This document shows, in pieces, positions 1 to 11,163 of a stretch of DNA of 64,000 nt. This DNA comes from Palaemon carinicauda (lineage: Eukaryota; Arthropoda; Malacostraca; Decapoda; Palaemonidae): the NCBI RefSeq assembly GCF_036898095.1, contig NC_090759.1:18445640-18509639 (forward strand), in the 5' to 3' direction. Each line of letters opens with the position of its first letter. Within the stretch, counting starts at the first letter, position 1. Position numbers and translations under genes: made by a program. The notes beneath the pieces were generated by a model that searched no databases, was not told where the DNA came from, and saw only the letters and a program-made list of their open reading frames with translations.

Positions 1-271
1 GGAAGGATAAAACGTTTTTAGGTTTTTATTCTCGTCCCCAGGCTATGTGCGGTGAGAGATTGAAAACGTAGTTATATGAACTAGTGTTTAGTCTCTTTCC
101 CAGCCACTGATTTTTCTTTTTATCTTAAAATATGTTTTCTGTTTTTTGCTGGTATTATGAGCTTGCATTATAAGACTAATTTCGCAATTACTACCGTTTA
201 ATGAAGGGTAGAATTGCGTGTTTCAGGTAGAAATAAGTGCAAAACAGAAAATCGAAGTGATAAAGTGATAT

Positions 272-329
272 GCGCAAAGTGTTACAGTGTTGCGTCCGAG
301 GCGCAAAGTGTTACAGTGTTGCGTCCGAG
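272..329 (+). repeat. Exact tandem duplication of a 29-bp unit
   Basis: Bases 272-300 and 301-329 are identical, each starting GCGCAAAGTGTTACAG. The pair lies at the front of the DIRS-A1 gag-like region. Exact identity implies a recent slippage or duplication event in an otherwise decayed element. Confidence 0.95.
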
Positions 330-2496
330 GGTTTGTCTGTTCGTGCCTGTCGTTCACCTAGTCCGGGACCTCTTACATGCTCCCAAGCCCAGGGGAGAAG
401 TAATGTCAAACGACTTATGGGTTCGAGAGGCCTTGACCAACGAACAGACGTTTTCCCTCTATGGTATCGGGTGTATCTTACCAAGATCTCCCCTACCATA
501 AGACGAGAGAGACGTTTTTCTCCTCGCCATCCGTAGGCTTTTCGCATAAGAAACCTGTCACAAGGTTTCGAAGCCCTTAAGCGAAAGTCAGTCCTTTCAG
601 GACAGGTCCAGCGTCCTGGTTACAGCCATTAGGACAGCTCTGACCCTATGCAGTCATCGGATAACTGCTCGCCGCCTAACAAAAGCGTAACACAGACTCC
701 GAGAGTCTTTTTTTTTTTTTTTTTTTTGTAGGCAAAGTGTTGCGGTCACAGACGTTACCCTCGTCTATTACCACAACCATTTCCGTTGATCCTTAAGGGG
801 TTGTATGGCAAAACATGCAGTATATGCTTGCCTCCCTTATGGAAGACTATTCTGCCGATTAGTCCGTTGAGTCTAGCCGTTTATCTCATCGATATCCTGG
901 CTTTCAGCCAACCTAACGTTCCTTTGTGCTTACTGTTGACGTTGGCGTAGCTTAGTCACGTCAGTCAGGTTGTTTAGAACCACACTCGATGCGGTCTCGT
1001 GTGGTTTTTCAGCCGCATTTGGACGTTAGGCCACTGGCTGATGCTCCTGTTGACGTTCGAGACGTTCACTAACAATCGGAGTTGACTTGTTTTGACGCTG
1101 TGCATCAACCTCCGCATTCTAGAGTTGTTTTGACTGCTCAGTCTAGGCAGTCAAAGCAGTCTCGAGTGGACGCTGTGCGTCCTCACGCACCTGTTGTGGT
1201 TGACAGTTCAGTTGTTGACAGTTCACAGACTGTCAAGCAGTTACATGACGTTGCGTTCTGGTCCGCTACTAATGCACCAGTGAGAGACTCGGCTTTTATC
1301 GGACAAGGTTCCTGTAGATGAGGAAGTTGCTGTTCTCCCTCCTACTGATATTCCCTTGAGGACTCTGTCAGATGGAGAGGAGCCTAAAGCTGCTTAGCCT
1401 CCTATGGACTTTAATTAAATCATGATGATTTTTTTAAGGATCTTCGTCCGGATCTTTTTGTAACTGCTGCTCCTCGTTCGCCTAAACGTCAGAGCTTACA
1501 CTAGGCCTAGCTACTTCGAAGCCGTTGTTTTTAAGCTAGTGCTCTCTCGCTCTCCTAGAGAGCGTTACGTGGCTAGGCGACTGGTTTTTCACCAGGAGGA
1601 GTTTGGGGGATACAGCCTTTGCTTTCCCTTCTTTTAAACTGGTTTATAGAGCGAGAGTCTGATATGACACGAGAGAAGTTCTCGGCTTGGGAGTTCATGC
1701 CTCTGCCCAGATAGACTTCTCAATTCTGGTAGACTCTCCCTGGCGCCTAGCCAGGAGACGCTCCAAGTTGTTTACAGGTCAACTTCACAGCTGTTGTCGA
1801 GCCTTTGAAGTTTTGCTGTACTATTATGTCACGCATAACAAGGCTTTCAGGGATGGTAAACGGTTCCGCCTCAGTCGCTAACCCCGTCTGTTGCCACACC
1901 TGCTCCCGTAGACCCTAAATGGGCTTTGCTGCAAGACATGCAGTCCAAGCTTGCGTCCTTGATAGAGGACTTAAATGCGGAGAAGATCCTTCTGGCCAAC
2001 AACCTTCCAACCGGTCGGTTGTGCGCCCTGTTGACGCTGAGGTAACCTACTCGCGTCTGCCAGTTGAGGTGGTTCCTCCACCGATGCGACCCAGTGTGGG
2101 TTGCCAGCCGCACGTTGACGTTAAGCGATGCTCGGAGGTGGTTGTTGACGTTCAGGACGTTCAACAACCAGCAGAGGTGACTTGTTTTGACGCAGTGCGT
2201 CAACCTCAGCAACCCGGTAGGGTGTTGACTGCACAACCCAGACGGTCTAGACAGTCTCGGGTTGACGTTGTGCTTCCTCGCGCACCCATGGTTGTTGACA
2301 GTTCACAGACTGTGCAGCAGTTCCATGATATTGCGTCCGGCTCCGTCACGCATCCACCAGTGCGACCGGATTCAGCGAGCCAGACGTTGCCCACTCCGTT
2401 GCCGTTTCCTCATCAGTTTCGGATGAGGAACCCTCTGATGAGGACGTTGCTGAACAACAAGACGATCAGCCCCCAGCCCTGCTATCCATCCAGAAG
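330..2496 (+). pseudogene. Degenerate gag-like region of DIRS-A1
   Basis: This stretch lies where the structural (Gag) gene of a DIRS element should be, upstream of RNase H. No long open frame survives; the best pieces are about 80 residues at 1082-1321 and about 190 residues at 1919-2503. The translated pieces are low complexity and rich in valine, aspartate, serine, arginine and glutamine, with recurring VDSSQTV and SRQSRVD motifs. At DNA level the region is rich in GACGTT-type words. A T-run lies at about 709-727. Its start (330-545) resembles 57780-57995 and 60125-60340 in DIRS-A2. No finger or known domain was recognised, so the Gag label rests on position and on the shared layout with A2. 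Confidence 0.45.
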
Positions 2497-2500
2497 ATGC
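805..2500 (+). repeat. Diverged direct duplication within the gag-like region, period about 1.1 kb
   Basis: Copy 1 runs from about 805 to 1330 and copy 2 from about 1926 to 2410. Both begin with ACATGCAG followed by a similar stretch ending in GAGGAC or GAAGAC. Both contain GACTTGTTTTGACGC (1084 and 2179) and GACAGTTCACAGACTGT (1213 and 2297), in the same order and at similar spacing. Copy 1 has an extra local doubling of the GTTGACAGTTCA word (1198-1224). Confidence 0.8.
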
Positions 2501-3705
2501 TGAAGAAGGAACGCTGCTCAGTCAGGCTGTGGATGAGTCTGGTAGGGACGCTGTCATCCGTGGATCAATTTGTGTCACTAGGAAGACTACACCTCCGTCC
2601 TCTTCAATACCATCTAGCTTTTCACTGGAAAAAGGACAAGACGCTAGAAGCGGTCTCGATCCCGGTTTCCGAAAAGATAAAGTCTTGTCTGACTTGGTGA
2701 AAGGACAATATCAACCTAAGAGAGGGTCTTCCCCTGGCTGTTCAGACTCCCAACCACGTTCTCTTCTCGGACGCATCGGACGTAGGCTGGGGTGCGACAT
2801 TAGACGGTCGGGAATGCTCGGGAATATGGAACTCGAGTCAAAGGACAATGCATTTCAACTGCAAGGAGCTACTGGCAGTACGTCTGGCCTGGAAAAGCTT
2901 CAGGTCTCTCCTTCAAGGCAAAGTGGTGGAGGTGAACTCGGACAACACCACGGCTTTGGCGTACATCTCCAAGCAAGGAGGGACCTACTCTCTGACGTTG
3001 TACGAGATCGCAAGGGACCTCCTCACCTGGTCAAAAGGTCTAAACATATCACTAGTAACGAGGTTCATCCAAGGCAACTTGAATGTCATGGCAGATTGTC
3101 TCAGTCGGAAGGGACAAATAATTCCAACAGAATGGACCCTCCACAAGGATGTATGCAAGAGACTTTGGGCCACCTGGGGCCAGCCAACCATAGATCTCTT
3201 CGCAACCTCGATGACCAAGAGGCTCCCAATATTTTGCTCACCAATCCCGGACCCAGCAGCAGTTCATATAGATGCCTTTCTCCTAGATTGGTCACATCTA
3301 GATCTATATGCATTCCCTCCGTTCAAGATTGTCAACAAGGTACTGCAGAAGTTCGCCTCTCACGAAGGGACAAGGTTGACGCTAGTTGCTCCCCTCTGGC
3401 CCGCGAGAGAATGGTTCACCGAGGTACTTCGATGGCTAGTAGACGTTCCCAGAACACTTCCCCTAAGGGTGGACCTTCTACGTCAGCCACACGTAAAGAA
3501 GGTACACCAAGGCCTCCACGCTCTTCGTCTGACTGCCTTCAGACTATCGAAAGACTCTCGAGAGCTAGAGGCTTTTCGAAGGAGGCAGCCAGAGCGATTG
3601 CTAGAGCAAGGAGAACATCCACCCTTAGAGTCTACCAATCGAAGTGGGAAATCTTCCGAAACTGGTGCAAGTCAGTATCCGTATCCTCGACCAGTACCTC
3701 TGTAA
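2497..3705 (+). pseudogene. DIRS-A1 RT thumb, RNase H and C-terminal domain
   Basis: RNase H removes the RNA strand after reverse transcription. In this frame the RT thumb remnant (GRLHLRPLQYHL) is followed by an in-frame TGA at 2698-2700 and then by an RNase H with its acidic residues in place: Asp in FSDASD (codon at 2770), Glu in CKELLA (2866) and Asp in NSDNTT (2941). The DIRS-specific C-terminal block follows, with DLFATS, YAFPPF and APLWPAREWF. The RT palm and fingers are missing, so the gene cannot have made an active polymerase. The same C-terminal block recurs at 61094-61262 in DIRS-A2. It overlaps the start of the recombinase frame, as is usual in DIRS elements. Confidence 0.85.
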
Positions 3706-4602
3706 CTCAAATAGCTGACTTCCTCTTATATCTGAGGAAAGAACGATCTCTTTCAGCTCCCACTATCAAGGGTTACAGAAGCATGTTGGCATCAGTCTTC
3801 CGTCACAGAGGCTTAGATCTTTCCAACAATAAAGATCTACAGGACCTCCTTAAGTCTTTTGAGACCACGAAGGAGCGTCGTTTGGTTACACCTGGTTGGA
3901 ATTTAGACGTGGTACTAAGATTCCTTATGTCAGACAGGTTGAAGCCACTACAATCAGCCTCCCTGAAAGATCTCACCTTAAAGACTCTTTTCCTGGTATG
4001 CTTAGCCACAGCTAAAAGAGTCAGTGAGATTCATGCCTTCAGCAAGAACATTGGATTCTCATCAGGAACGGCTACATGTTCTCTACAACTTGGTTTTCTA
4101 GCCAAAAACGAGCTGCCTTCTCGACCTTGGCCAAAATCGTTCGATATTCCAAGCTTATCGTATGGTTGGAAATGAACTAGAAAGAGTCTTATGCCCTGTA
4201 AGAGCTCTTAAGTTCTATTTAAAACGAACTAAACCTTTACGAGGCCCGTCTGAAGCTTTATGGTGTTCAGTTAAGAAACCATCTTTGCCTATGTCAAAGA
4301 ATGCTTTATCCTATTTTATCAGACTGTTAATACGAGAAGCTCATTCCCATCTGAATGAGGAAGACCAAGCTTTGCTGAAGGTAAGGACACACGAAGTTAG
4401 AGCTGTCGCAACTTCCGTGGCCTTTAAACAAAATAGATCTCTGCGAAGTATAATCGACGCAACCTATTGGAAAAGCAAGTCAGTGTTCGCGTCTTTTTAT
4501 CTTAAGGATGTCCAGTCTCTTTACGAGAACTGCTACACTCTGGGACCATTCGTAGCAGCGAGTGCAGTAGTGGGTGAGGGCTCAACCACTACAATTCCCT
4601 AA
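3500..4602 (+). pseudogene. DIRS-A1 tyrosine recombinase
   Basis: This would cut and join DNA to insert the circular copy of the element. The N-terminal SAM-like domain is seen in the frame running to 4175 (SKWEIFRNWC, SAPTIKGYRSML). The first catalytic Arg is in TAKRVSEIHAF (codon at 4017). A frameshift near 4160 moves the rest to the frame of 4162-4602, where the HxxR box is THEVRAVATS (His at 4390, Arg at 4399) and the tyrosine nucleophile lies in SFYLKD (4498). All catalytic residues are present, and repairing the one frameshift would be enough to restore the layout. The upstream start is uncertain because it overlaps the RNase H frame. Confidence 0.85.
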
Positions 4603-5040
4603 TTCCATAACCTTTTTAATCTTTCTCTTGAAATTTTTTTATTGTTGTTTTTGGGTTGTCCGGAAGGCTAAGAAGCCTTTCGCATCCTAGTTGATTTGGC
4701 GGGTGGTCAAAGTCATTTCTTGAGAAGCGCCTAGATTAGAGGTTTTGATGAGGTCCTGTGGTATGGGTTGCAACCCTTGATACTTCAGATCCTAGGGGTC
4801 GCTCAGCATCCTAAGAGGATCGCGAGGCTCCGTAAGGAAGACGTACTTAAAAAGGCAGAGTAATTGTTCAAGTCGACTTGCTTACCAGGTACCTATTTAT
4901 TTTGTTTAGTTATTTTGATAACTTCTAAAATGAAATAAAAATTCTTAGCTCATATGATGTAAACATATTTTGCTGGTCTCTACCCACCCCCTGGGTGTGA
5001 ATCAGCTATTATAATCACCGGCTAAGTTAAATATTGAAAA
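4603..5040 (+). other. 3' tail and right end of DIRS-A1
   Basis: No gene is seen. The stretch is AT-rich towards its end and contains AATAAA (4935), a plausible polyadenylation signal. The right-end motif TATAATCACCGGCTAAG (about 5012-5028) is a near match to words in the arms of the foldback that begins at 5041 and to the start of DIRS-A2 at 55759. Confidence 0.6.
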
Positions 5041-5337
5041 ATGTTATTTTGATAATAAAATAAATTTTTGAATATACTTACCCGGTGATTATAAATTAAA
5101 GGACCCTCCCTTCCTCCCCAATAGAGACACAGTGGACCGAGGAGAAAATTGAGTTCTTTGTTTACAATGAGTACTGGGTATCTGAACGACAGATGGCGCT
5201 GTTGAGTACACCTCCTACCTGTGTAGCGATCGCTGGCGAATTTTTCCGTAGAGTTTTTCTGTCGAGCAACAGAGTTGCAGCTATTATAATCACCGGGTAA
5301 GTATATTCAAAAATTTATTTTATTATCAAAATAACAT
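5041..5337. repeat. Foldback unit A with perfect 54-bp arms, downstream of DIRS-A1
   Basis: The left arm (5041-5094) and right arm (5284-5337) are perfect reverse complements over 54 bases, starting ATGTTATTTTGATAATAA. The inner 189 bases have no coding potential. Read in reverse complement, the unit starts like the left end of DIRS-A2 (55759 onward: ATACTTACCC, then a similar run with CGACAGAAA or CGGCAGAAA and GCGCCA at comparable spacing). So it looks like an inverted DIRS-A leader placed just outside the element's right end. No clear target-site duplication flanks it. Confidence 0.85.
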
Positions 5338-8046
5338 ATTTTCCAACATCCGAAGTAAAATTCGAGCAATTTTCTGACTTTACACCCGAATTTTATTTCG
5401 ACACACGAAGTAAGCAATTTTCGTCGTACCGATTGTATCAGAATTTTTCGACACGCGAAGTACAATTCGAACACGTTCCTACTCTACACCCGAATTTTTT
5501 TTTCGACACCCGAAGTAAACAATACCCGTACGCGTAGGTGGTACTCATAGCGCCGGATGTATTTTTTATTTCCGCTGATAGAAGGCAGCACTTCGACCTC
5601 GGAGGGACCCTCAATTAGCATGGCTTGGGTCAGTCCTCTGTTCTCGTTGGCTTCGTGTGGTTGTGCGCTGTGCGTTCTGCTATTACTGTTTTAATCGTGA
5701 TTTTTACGTGCATCCTATTACGGTAATTTACGTAAAGCATGGGTCCTAAAAGGCTTAATTTGCAAGTGGTAGTGGTAGTGGTTAGAAAAGGAAGAAGGAA
5801 ATGCTTTCTTTAGACGTAAAGCAAGAAATTATTGAAAAACATGAGCGTGGCGTCCGTGTGAGTGAACTTGCCAAAGAATATGGCCGTAATATGTCGACGA
5901 TCTCAACAATCTTGAAACAGAAGGAAGCCATTAAAGCAGTGAAACCTTCTAAGGGGATCACCATCATTTCAAAACGCCGTAGCCCTAGCATAGAAGAGAT
6001 GGAACGACTTCTGCTAATCTGGATCAAGGACAGAGAGATTGTTGGCGACACCATCACCGAAACTATCATCTGCAAGAAGGCGCATGCCATCTTCATGGAC
6101 TTGAAGGAGGAGAGCTCTGGGGGTGATGCTGGGGAGAGTTCAACCGAACCTTCCTCAGACGATTTCAAGGCATCTCGTGGCTGGTTTGAGAAATTTAAGA
6201 AACGGTCTGGGATTCATTCAGTTGTTCACCACAGAGAGGCTGCTAGTGCGAACACAAAGGCTGCAGCTGACTTTGTGAAGAGCTTTGAAAGGATCGTGCA
6301 GGAAGAAGGCTACGTAGAGCAGCAGGTGTTTAATTGTGATGAAACCGGGCTGTTTTGGAAGAAGATGCCCAGTCGAACCTACATCACCGCCGAAGAGAAG
6401 AAATTGCCTGGGCATAAGCCAATGAAGGATCGGTTGACTCTTGCCCTATGTGCCAACGCTAGCGGGGACTTTAAAGTCAAGCCCTTACTGGTTTACCATT
6501 CGGAGAACCCTAGGGCCTTTAAGGCACACAATGTGGAGAAAGACCAGCTTCATGTTTTCTGGCGATCCAACTCGAAGGCCTGGGTCACTAGGCAGTTCTT
6601 TGTGCAATGGGTTAACCAAGTTTTCGGCCCTTCTGTGAAGAAGTATCTTCATGAGCAGAAATTGCCTTTAAAGTGCCTGCTATGCCTTGACAATGCACCC
6701 GCTCACCCCCCCAGACTTGAAGATGATATCTTCGATGAATTCAAGTTTATCAGAGTGCTGTATCTTCCACCGAATACCACCTCTATCCTCCAGCCCATGG
6801 ACCAGCAAGTCATCTCGAATTTCAAGAAGCTCTACACCAAGCACCTATTCAAGCAGTGCTTTAATGTCACGCAAAGCACAAACTTAACTTTGCGTGAATT
6901 TTGGAAAAGCCACTTCAACATCGTGCACTGCTTGAAGATCATAGATCAGGCTTGGGTGGGATTAACTCGACGAACCCTCAATTCTGCCTGGAAGAAGCTG
7001 TGGCCTGATGCAGTTTCTCCCCGAGATTTCGAAGGTTTTGACCCCGAACCTGATCCCGTGGTGGGTGCAGCGGAAGACGTAGAGGAAATCGTCTCCCTTG
7101 GCAAGTCCATGGGTCTGGAGGTCGACGCAGATGACATCCCGGAACTTGTCGCCGAACATCACGACGAACTTACCACAGAGGAGCTCAAGGAACTCCATGC
7201 TATGTCTGAGCACATGAGTGATGACGAGGAAGGTATCGAGGAGGTAGAACATGTGTTAGGTTCGGCGCAAATAAAAGAGGTGTTAGGAAAATATCAAGAC
7301 GTGGTCGACTTCATCGACAAATACCACCCAAAAAAATTGCAGGTTTGTCGTGTAGTTGCGCAGTTCGATGATGTTTGCCTAACTCATTTTCAAAACATTC
7401 TGAAAAGCCGTACCAAGCAACTTTCTATCGATAGCTTCTTTAAAAAACTATGAAGCGAACTCGTGATGAAGAGGATGGAAGTGGTTCAAAGAAAACGGCA
7501 AAGAGTGAAGAGAAAAAAATTCAATTCTAAGTGGAGAGAGTGAAAGTGATTAAAATTAATCATCAAAAAGAAAAAAAGAAAATGTAAAAAAAATATAAAA
7601 TATATGAATAAAAAAAATAAATAAGCTAAGTTAGGTTAAAGTTCACTTAGTGTAAGTTAGAATAAGTTACGGTAGTGTACATTTATTGTAATTAACCTCT
7701 CTACCTCCTCGCCGCCCGTCTGTCTCCTCTCTACGTAGCAAGACCAACAACACCTGCGCTGGACTTTCTAAGGTAAAGAGACGCTAAAAATGCGTTTCTT
7801 ATTTATCATTTTTTGATAATTATTCTTTTTTACATGTCTATTATCTAATTTAGTGTGCGTATTGTCATGTGTAATTATGCGTAGTAATTTATTAAGGAGT
7901 TATCATAGGTTTTTGGGCTCAACCACGGATTAATCCTATTTCAATGTATTCTTATGGGAAAATTTGTTTCGACATCCGAACATTTTCTACATCCGAAGTC
8001 GGTTGTGGAACGGATTAAATTCGTATGTAGAGGTACTGTACCACTG
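5338..8046 (+). mobile_element. Tigger-1, Tigger/pogo DNA transposon, left end truncated
   Basis: A Tigger-type transposase gene lies between subterminal repeats. The right terminus ends in ...GTACTGTACCACTG at 8046, followed by TA (8047-8048), the usual pogo/Tigger target. The left side begins abruptly after the foldback at 5337, so the left terminal repeat is missing from the window. Four copies of a CGACACCCGAAGT-like word lie at about 5343-5520, and two related words near the right end (7967-8000). Bases 5338-5738 and 7531-8046 hold no gene. The latter is AT-rich to 7680, with AATAAAAAAAATAAATAAG near 7606, and then ends in the right terminal sequence. Confidence 0.85.
5739..7530 (+). pseudogene. 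Tigger-1 transposase, frameshifted at both ends
   Basis: A DDD cut-and-paste transposase of the Tigger/pogo group (CENP-B-like). The main open frame, 5801-7453 (550 codons), has a Psq-type helix-turn-helix at its start (QEIIEKHERGVRVSELAKEY), a CENP-B-type DNA-binding domain (ERLLLIWIKD, ASRGWFEKFKKR) and a DDE_1 domain. The catalytic Asp residues are D180 (NCDETG), D297 (LDNAPAH) and D334 (QPMDQQV), with 36 residues between the last two. The natural start appears to be 5739 (MGPKR), one frameshift upstream at a GTAGTGGTAGTGGTT run. A second shift in an A-run near 7441 displaces the C-terminal tail, which would end at 7530. Its relative at 62026-63846 is intact and shows the expected ends. 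Confidence 0.9.
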
Positions 8047-8392
8047 TATATGGACTTTGAGCGTCTTTGCTCATATACTGGTCGGAAGTCATCCAGAGTG
8101 TTCTACAAACACTATGCAAAGCAAGTGCACGAACTGAAGCATTACATGGTGGCGGCAGGTAGTGTATTAAAACCTGTCTTCTAGTGCTGCGATGAACAGT
8201 GAATTGATTGGGACTATCAGTTAGGGTGAAAAGGTGTCGACACTTCCAGTGCGATATTTTTTAATCGGGTGTCACCGTGGTGACACTAAGACTGTTCAAA
8301 ATCTTAGGTGTGGAATTATACAGATAACACTTGTGCCGTGTGTACATGGTACACAGTGTTGATAGTATACAACATATACAGAAAATTATATT
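8047..8392 (+). mobile_element. DIRS-C1 remnant: recombinase C-terminus and 3' tail
   Basis: Bases 8049-8184 encode the end of a DIRS recombinase: DFERLCSYTG, RVFYKHYAKQ with the tyrosine nucleophile, and VAAGSVLKPVF. The following tail (8185-8392) matches 34496-34690 behind DIRS-C2, including GTGAATTGATTGGGACT and ACAGATAACACTTGTGC-type stretches. Tigger-1 ends exactly at its left border, so Tigger-1 inserted into this older DIRS-C copy. Homology to the C2 tail stops near 8392, where DIRS-B1 gag begins. Confidence 0.8.
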
Positions 8393-9329
8393 TCTGGGCT
8401 CAATCCCTGTGCCGCGCAGTGAATTAGCCCTTCAGGCAGTGACCGAAGATAAGCCTTTGCCACAACTCCGGGAGACAGATCCTACATCTCTGCTGTTCCC
8501 ATCAGATAATGAATGTTGGCTTAACATTCAATCGACATTCACTTCTGGTAAGCTATCCGCGGACTGTGCATCGACGCAATTCAGTGAACGCCTCCCAAGA
8601 CTACCTGAAACCTTAATCCGACTCGAGTTCGAGTCCCGGTCTAGGTTTAGCCGGAGCCTCAACGTCTCGACTATGGCGGAGATGTTTTCTCTTACTTATG
8701 ACGAGGAACACTCTTTTAAAGTTATGACTAAAGCCACCCTGCAATCTTTGTTAGCAGATTGCTACGACTTCTTGGTGGCCAAAAGACGTTGCCGTAAGCA
8801 TGTCTTATCTGAAGCTACTATCCGCCATGAGCCAAATAAGCTCATTAAAGCCTCTGCTTGGGGTCCGGACCTATTCCCGGAGGACATAGTCAACTCGGTA
8901 TTGAGCGAAGCTGCCAGAGTGAACCAGAGCCTCAAAGTCCGTTGGGGTCTCACTCCCAAACGGAAGTTCGAACTATCGAGCATTCACTCCCGGGGCAGAA
9001 AGAGGCTACGCCCTTATAGCTCTACCCAATTCCGCCAACCTATTCAAGTAGTCCAGTCGGCCCCGGTCTCTCAGGGCATCCAACCCTCCACCTCCAAGTC
9101 TCAGCCCCAAGTGAAGTATGTCCTCGTCCCTGAAAGCCAAGTGGCCTCGAACTCGTTTACCTCTCCTGTTTATAACCCGGTCTATGAGTCCCGGTTTTCC
9201 TCCCAAGGATACCAACAAGGCAGGGGCCCCGGTTCGAGGGGTTCTTTTCAGAACAGAAGCAAAGGGAGATATTTCTCCCGTGGAAAAGGGTCACGTGGTG
9301 GCCGAGGCGGTAAAACCTCCAACTACTGA
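8393..9329 (+). pseudogene. DIRS-B1 Gag, C-terminal part
   Basis: The open frame runs to TGA at 9327-9329. It contains a block shared with the Gag of DIRS-B2 (FTSGKLSADCASTQFSE here, FSVGKLEADIAGRQFSE there) and a second shared block, IRHEPNKLI and WGPDLFPEDIV. It ends in a glycine/arginine-rich tail (RGPGSRGSF, GRYFSRGKGSRGGRGG), a common nucleic-acid-binding signature in retroelement Gags. The N-terminal finger domain seen in B2 and C2 is absent because the copy is truncated at 8393. The last 210 bases overlap the RT frame. Confidence 0.75.
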
Positions 9330-11163
9330 CGGTCTTCAGGTAGGAGGGAGACTTTATGTGTTCCGGAGTCGCTGGAAATTCAGTCCTTGGGCCTTCAGCA
9401 TAATCTCCAAGGGCCTGGGGTGGAGTTGGATAGAAGGGCCTCCTCCACCGAACAAATTCCATCAACCCTCGACACCGGACCTACTTTTGTTTACCCAAGA
9501 TCTTCTTCGCAAGAACGCGATCAAGGAAACGAAATATCTGAAGTTTCAAGGTCGCTTATTCAGCGTTCCGAAGAAAGACTCCGACAGCCGAAGGGTCATC
9601 CTCGATCTGTCTCGACTAAACTTGTCCATTCAATGCGACAGGTTTCACATGCTTACCGTCTCGCAGGTGCGAACCTTGCTTCCCCGTGGGGCCGTCACCA
9701 CCTCCATCGATCTTACCGATGCTTACTATCACGTTCCAATAGCGAGACACTTCCGCCCATTCCTAGGATTCAGACTGGACGACAAGGCTTACACGTTCAA
9801 AGTGATGCCTTTCGGGCTCAACATCGCGCCCAGAATCTTCACGAAACTGGCGGAATCGGTCATTCAGGAACTCCGATCCCACGGAATCCAAGTCGTCGCA
9901 TACCTGGATGATTGGCTAATCTGGTCAGACAACGTCGAGGATTGTCTCAAGGCAACAAACAAGGTGATCCAATTTCTTCAGTTTCTGGGATTCCAAATAA
10001 ACTTCGGAAAGTCTCGTCTGACACCAAAGACCAAATTTCAGTGGCTGGGATTACGGTGGGACCTACGTTCTCACACTCTATGTCTCCCCAGGTCCAAGAG
10101 GATAGAGATTGCGAAAAATACCAAACGCTTTCTCGGGGAAAAGGTAACTTCCAGAAGGAACTAGGAGAGGATTCTAGGGTCCCTACAATTCGCTTCAGTG
10201 ACAGACCTCCTTCTGAAAGCGAAACTGAAAGATATCAACCGAGTTTGGCGCTCCAGAGCGAACACCAAACGTCGGGACAAGAAGACACGCCTTCCTCCCA
10301 TTCTTCGGAAGAGGCTTCTCCCATGGACAACCGCCAAGAGCCTATCAAAGTCGGTTCCGTTGCAGTACCCCCCTCCAAGGATAGTCATCCACACGGATGC
10401 CTCCCTATCAGGTTGGGGAGGCTACTCCCAACACAGGAAAGTTCAGGGCCTTTGGTCCACAATGTTCCAGCAATTTCACATAAACGTCCTGGAGGCCATG
10501 GCTGTCTTACTAACCCTGAAACGTCTTTCCCCGGCCAAGAAACAACATCTGAGGATAGTCCTCGACAACGAAGTCATAGTCCGTTGTCTAAACAGAGGGG
10601 GCTCCAAGTCAGGTCCCATCAATCACGTGATGGTGGCAATCTTCTCCCTGGCGGCCTCAAACCAATGGCACCTATCCGCCGTCCATCTGGCTGGAGTTCA
10701 GAACGTTGTGGCAGACGCACTCTCCAGGACGGTACCGTTGGAGTCAGAATGGTCACTAGATTGCAAATCCTTTCAATGGATCCTCTTCCAAGTGCCGGAT
10801 CTCCAGGTAGACCTCTTCGCGACGGAATCCAACCACAAGCTGAAATGTTATGTGGCCCCCAACCTGGACCCTCGGGCTTACGCCACGGATGCCATGTCTC
10901 TCGACTGGAACGCCTGGGAAAGGATTTACCTTTTCCCACCGGTGAACCTACTGATGAAAGTGCTGGACAAACTTCGAACCTTCAAAGGTCAAGTAGCCCT
11001 GGTGGCCCCCAATTGGCCCAAGAGTAATTGGTTTCCTCTTTTACTGGAGCTGAATCTCCACCCTCACCAGATTCCCAACCCGACTTTGACCCAGATAGTA
11101 CAAACGTGCACTGTGTTCGCTTCCTCAAACATTCAGACCACCCTAACTTTATGGACTTCATGA
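9118..11163 (+). pseudogene. DIRS-B1 reverse transcriptase and RNase H, one premature stop
   Basis: This enzyme would copy the element's RNA into DNA. RT motifs in order: FQGRLFSVPKKDS, SIDLTDAYYHVPI (first catalytic Asp), MPFGLNIAPRIF, and the catalytic AYLDDWLIW (codons from 9898). A single in-frame TAG at 10162-10164 interrupts the connection; the frame then continues unchanged through RNase H, with Asp in IHTDASLSGWGG (10397), Glu in VLEAMAVLL (10492) and Asp in IVLDNEVIV (10564). The C-terminal DIRS block follows (VDLFATES, YLFPPVN, APNWPKSNWF) and the frame ends at 11163. Length and domain order fit a full DIRS Pol. Apart from the stop the reading frame is undamaged. Confidence 0.92.

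Larger units (their letters stand above)
1..5040 (+). mobile_element. DIRS-A1, DIRS-like retrotransposon lacking its RT palm
   Basis: The order of parts is a leader, a repetitive gag-like region, an RT C-terminal end with RNase H, and a tyrosine recombinase, all on the plus strand. This order with a YR instead of an integrase defines DIRS-like elements, which integrate through a circular DNA intermediate. The left end lies outside the window. The right end falls near 5001-5040, where the motif TATAATCACCGGCTAAG occurs; a sister form of that motif sits in the arms of the foldback that follows. The RT palm with its YxDD box is absent: the gag-like part joins the RT thumb near 2490-2520. Related fragments occur at 57.8-61.3 kb (DIRS-A2). 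Reading frames carry at least one stop and one frameshift, so this copy is defective. Confidence 0.8.
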
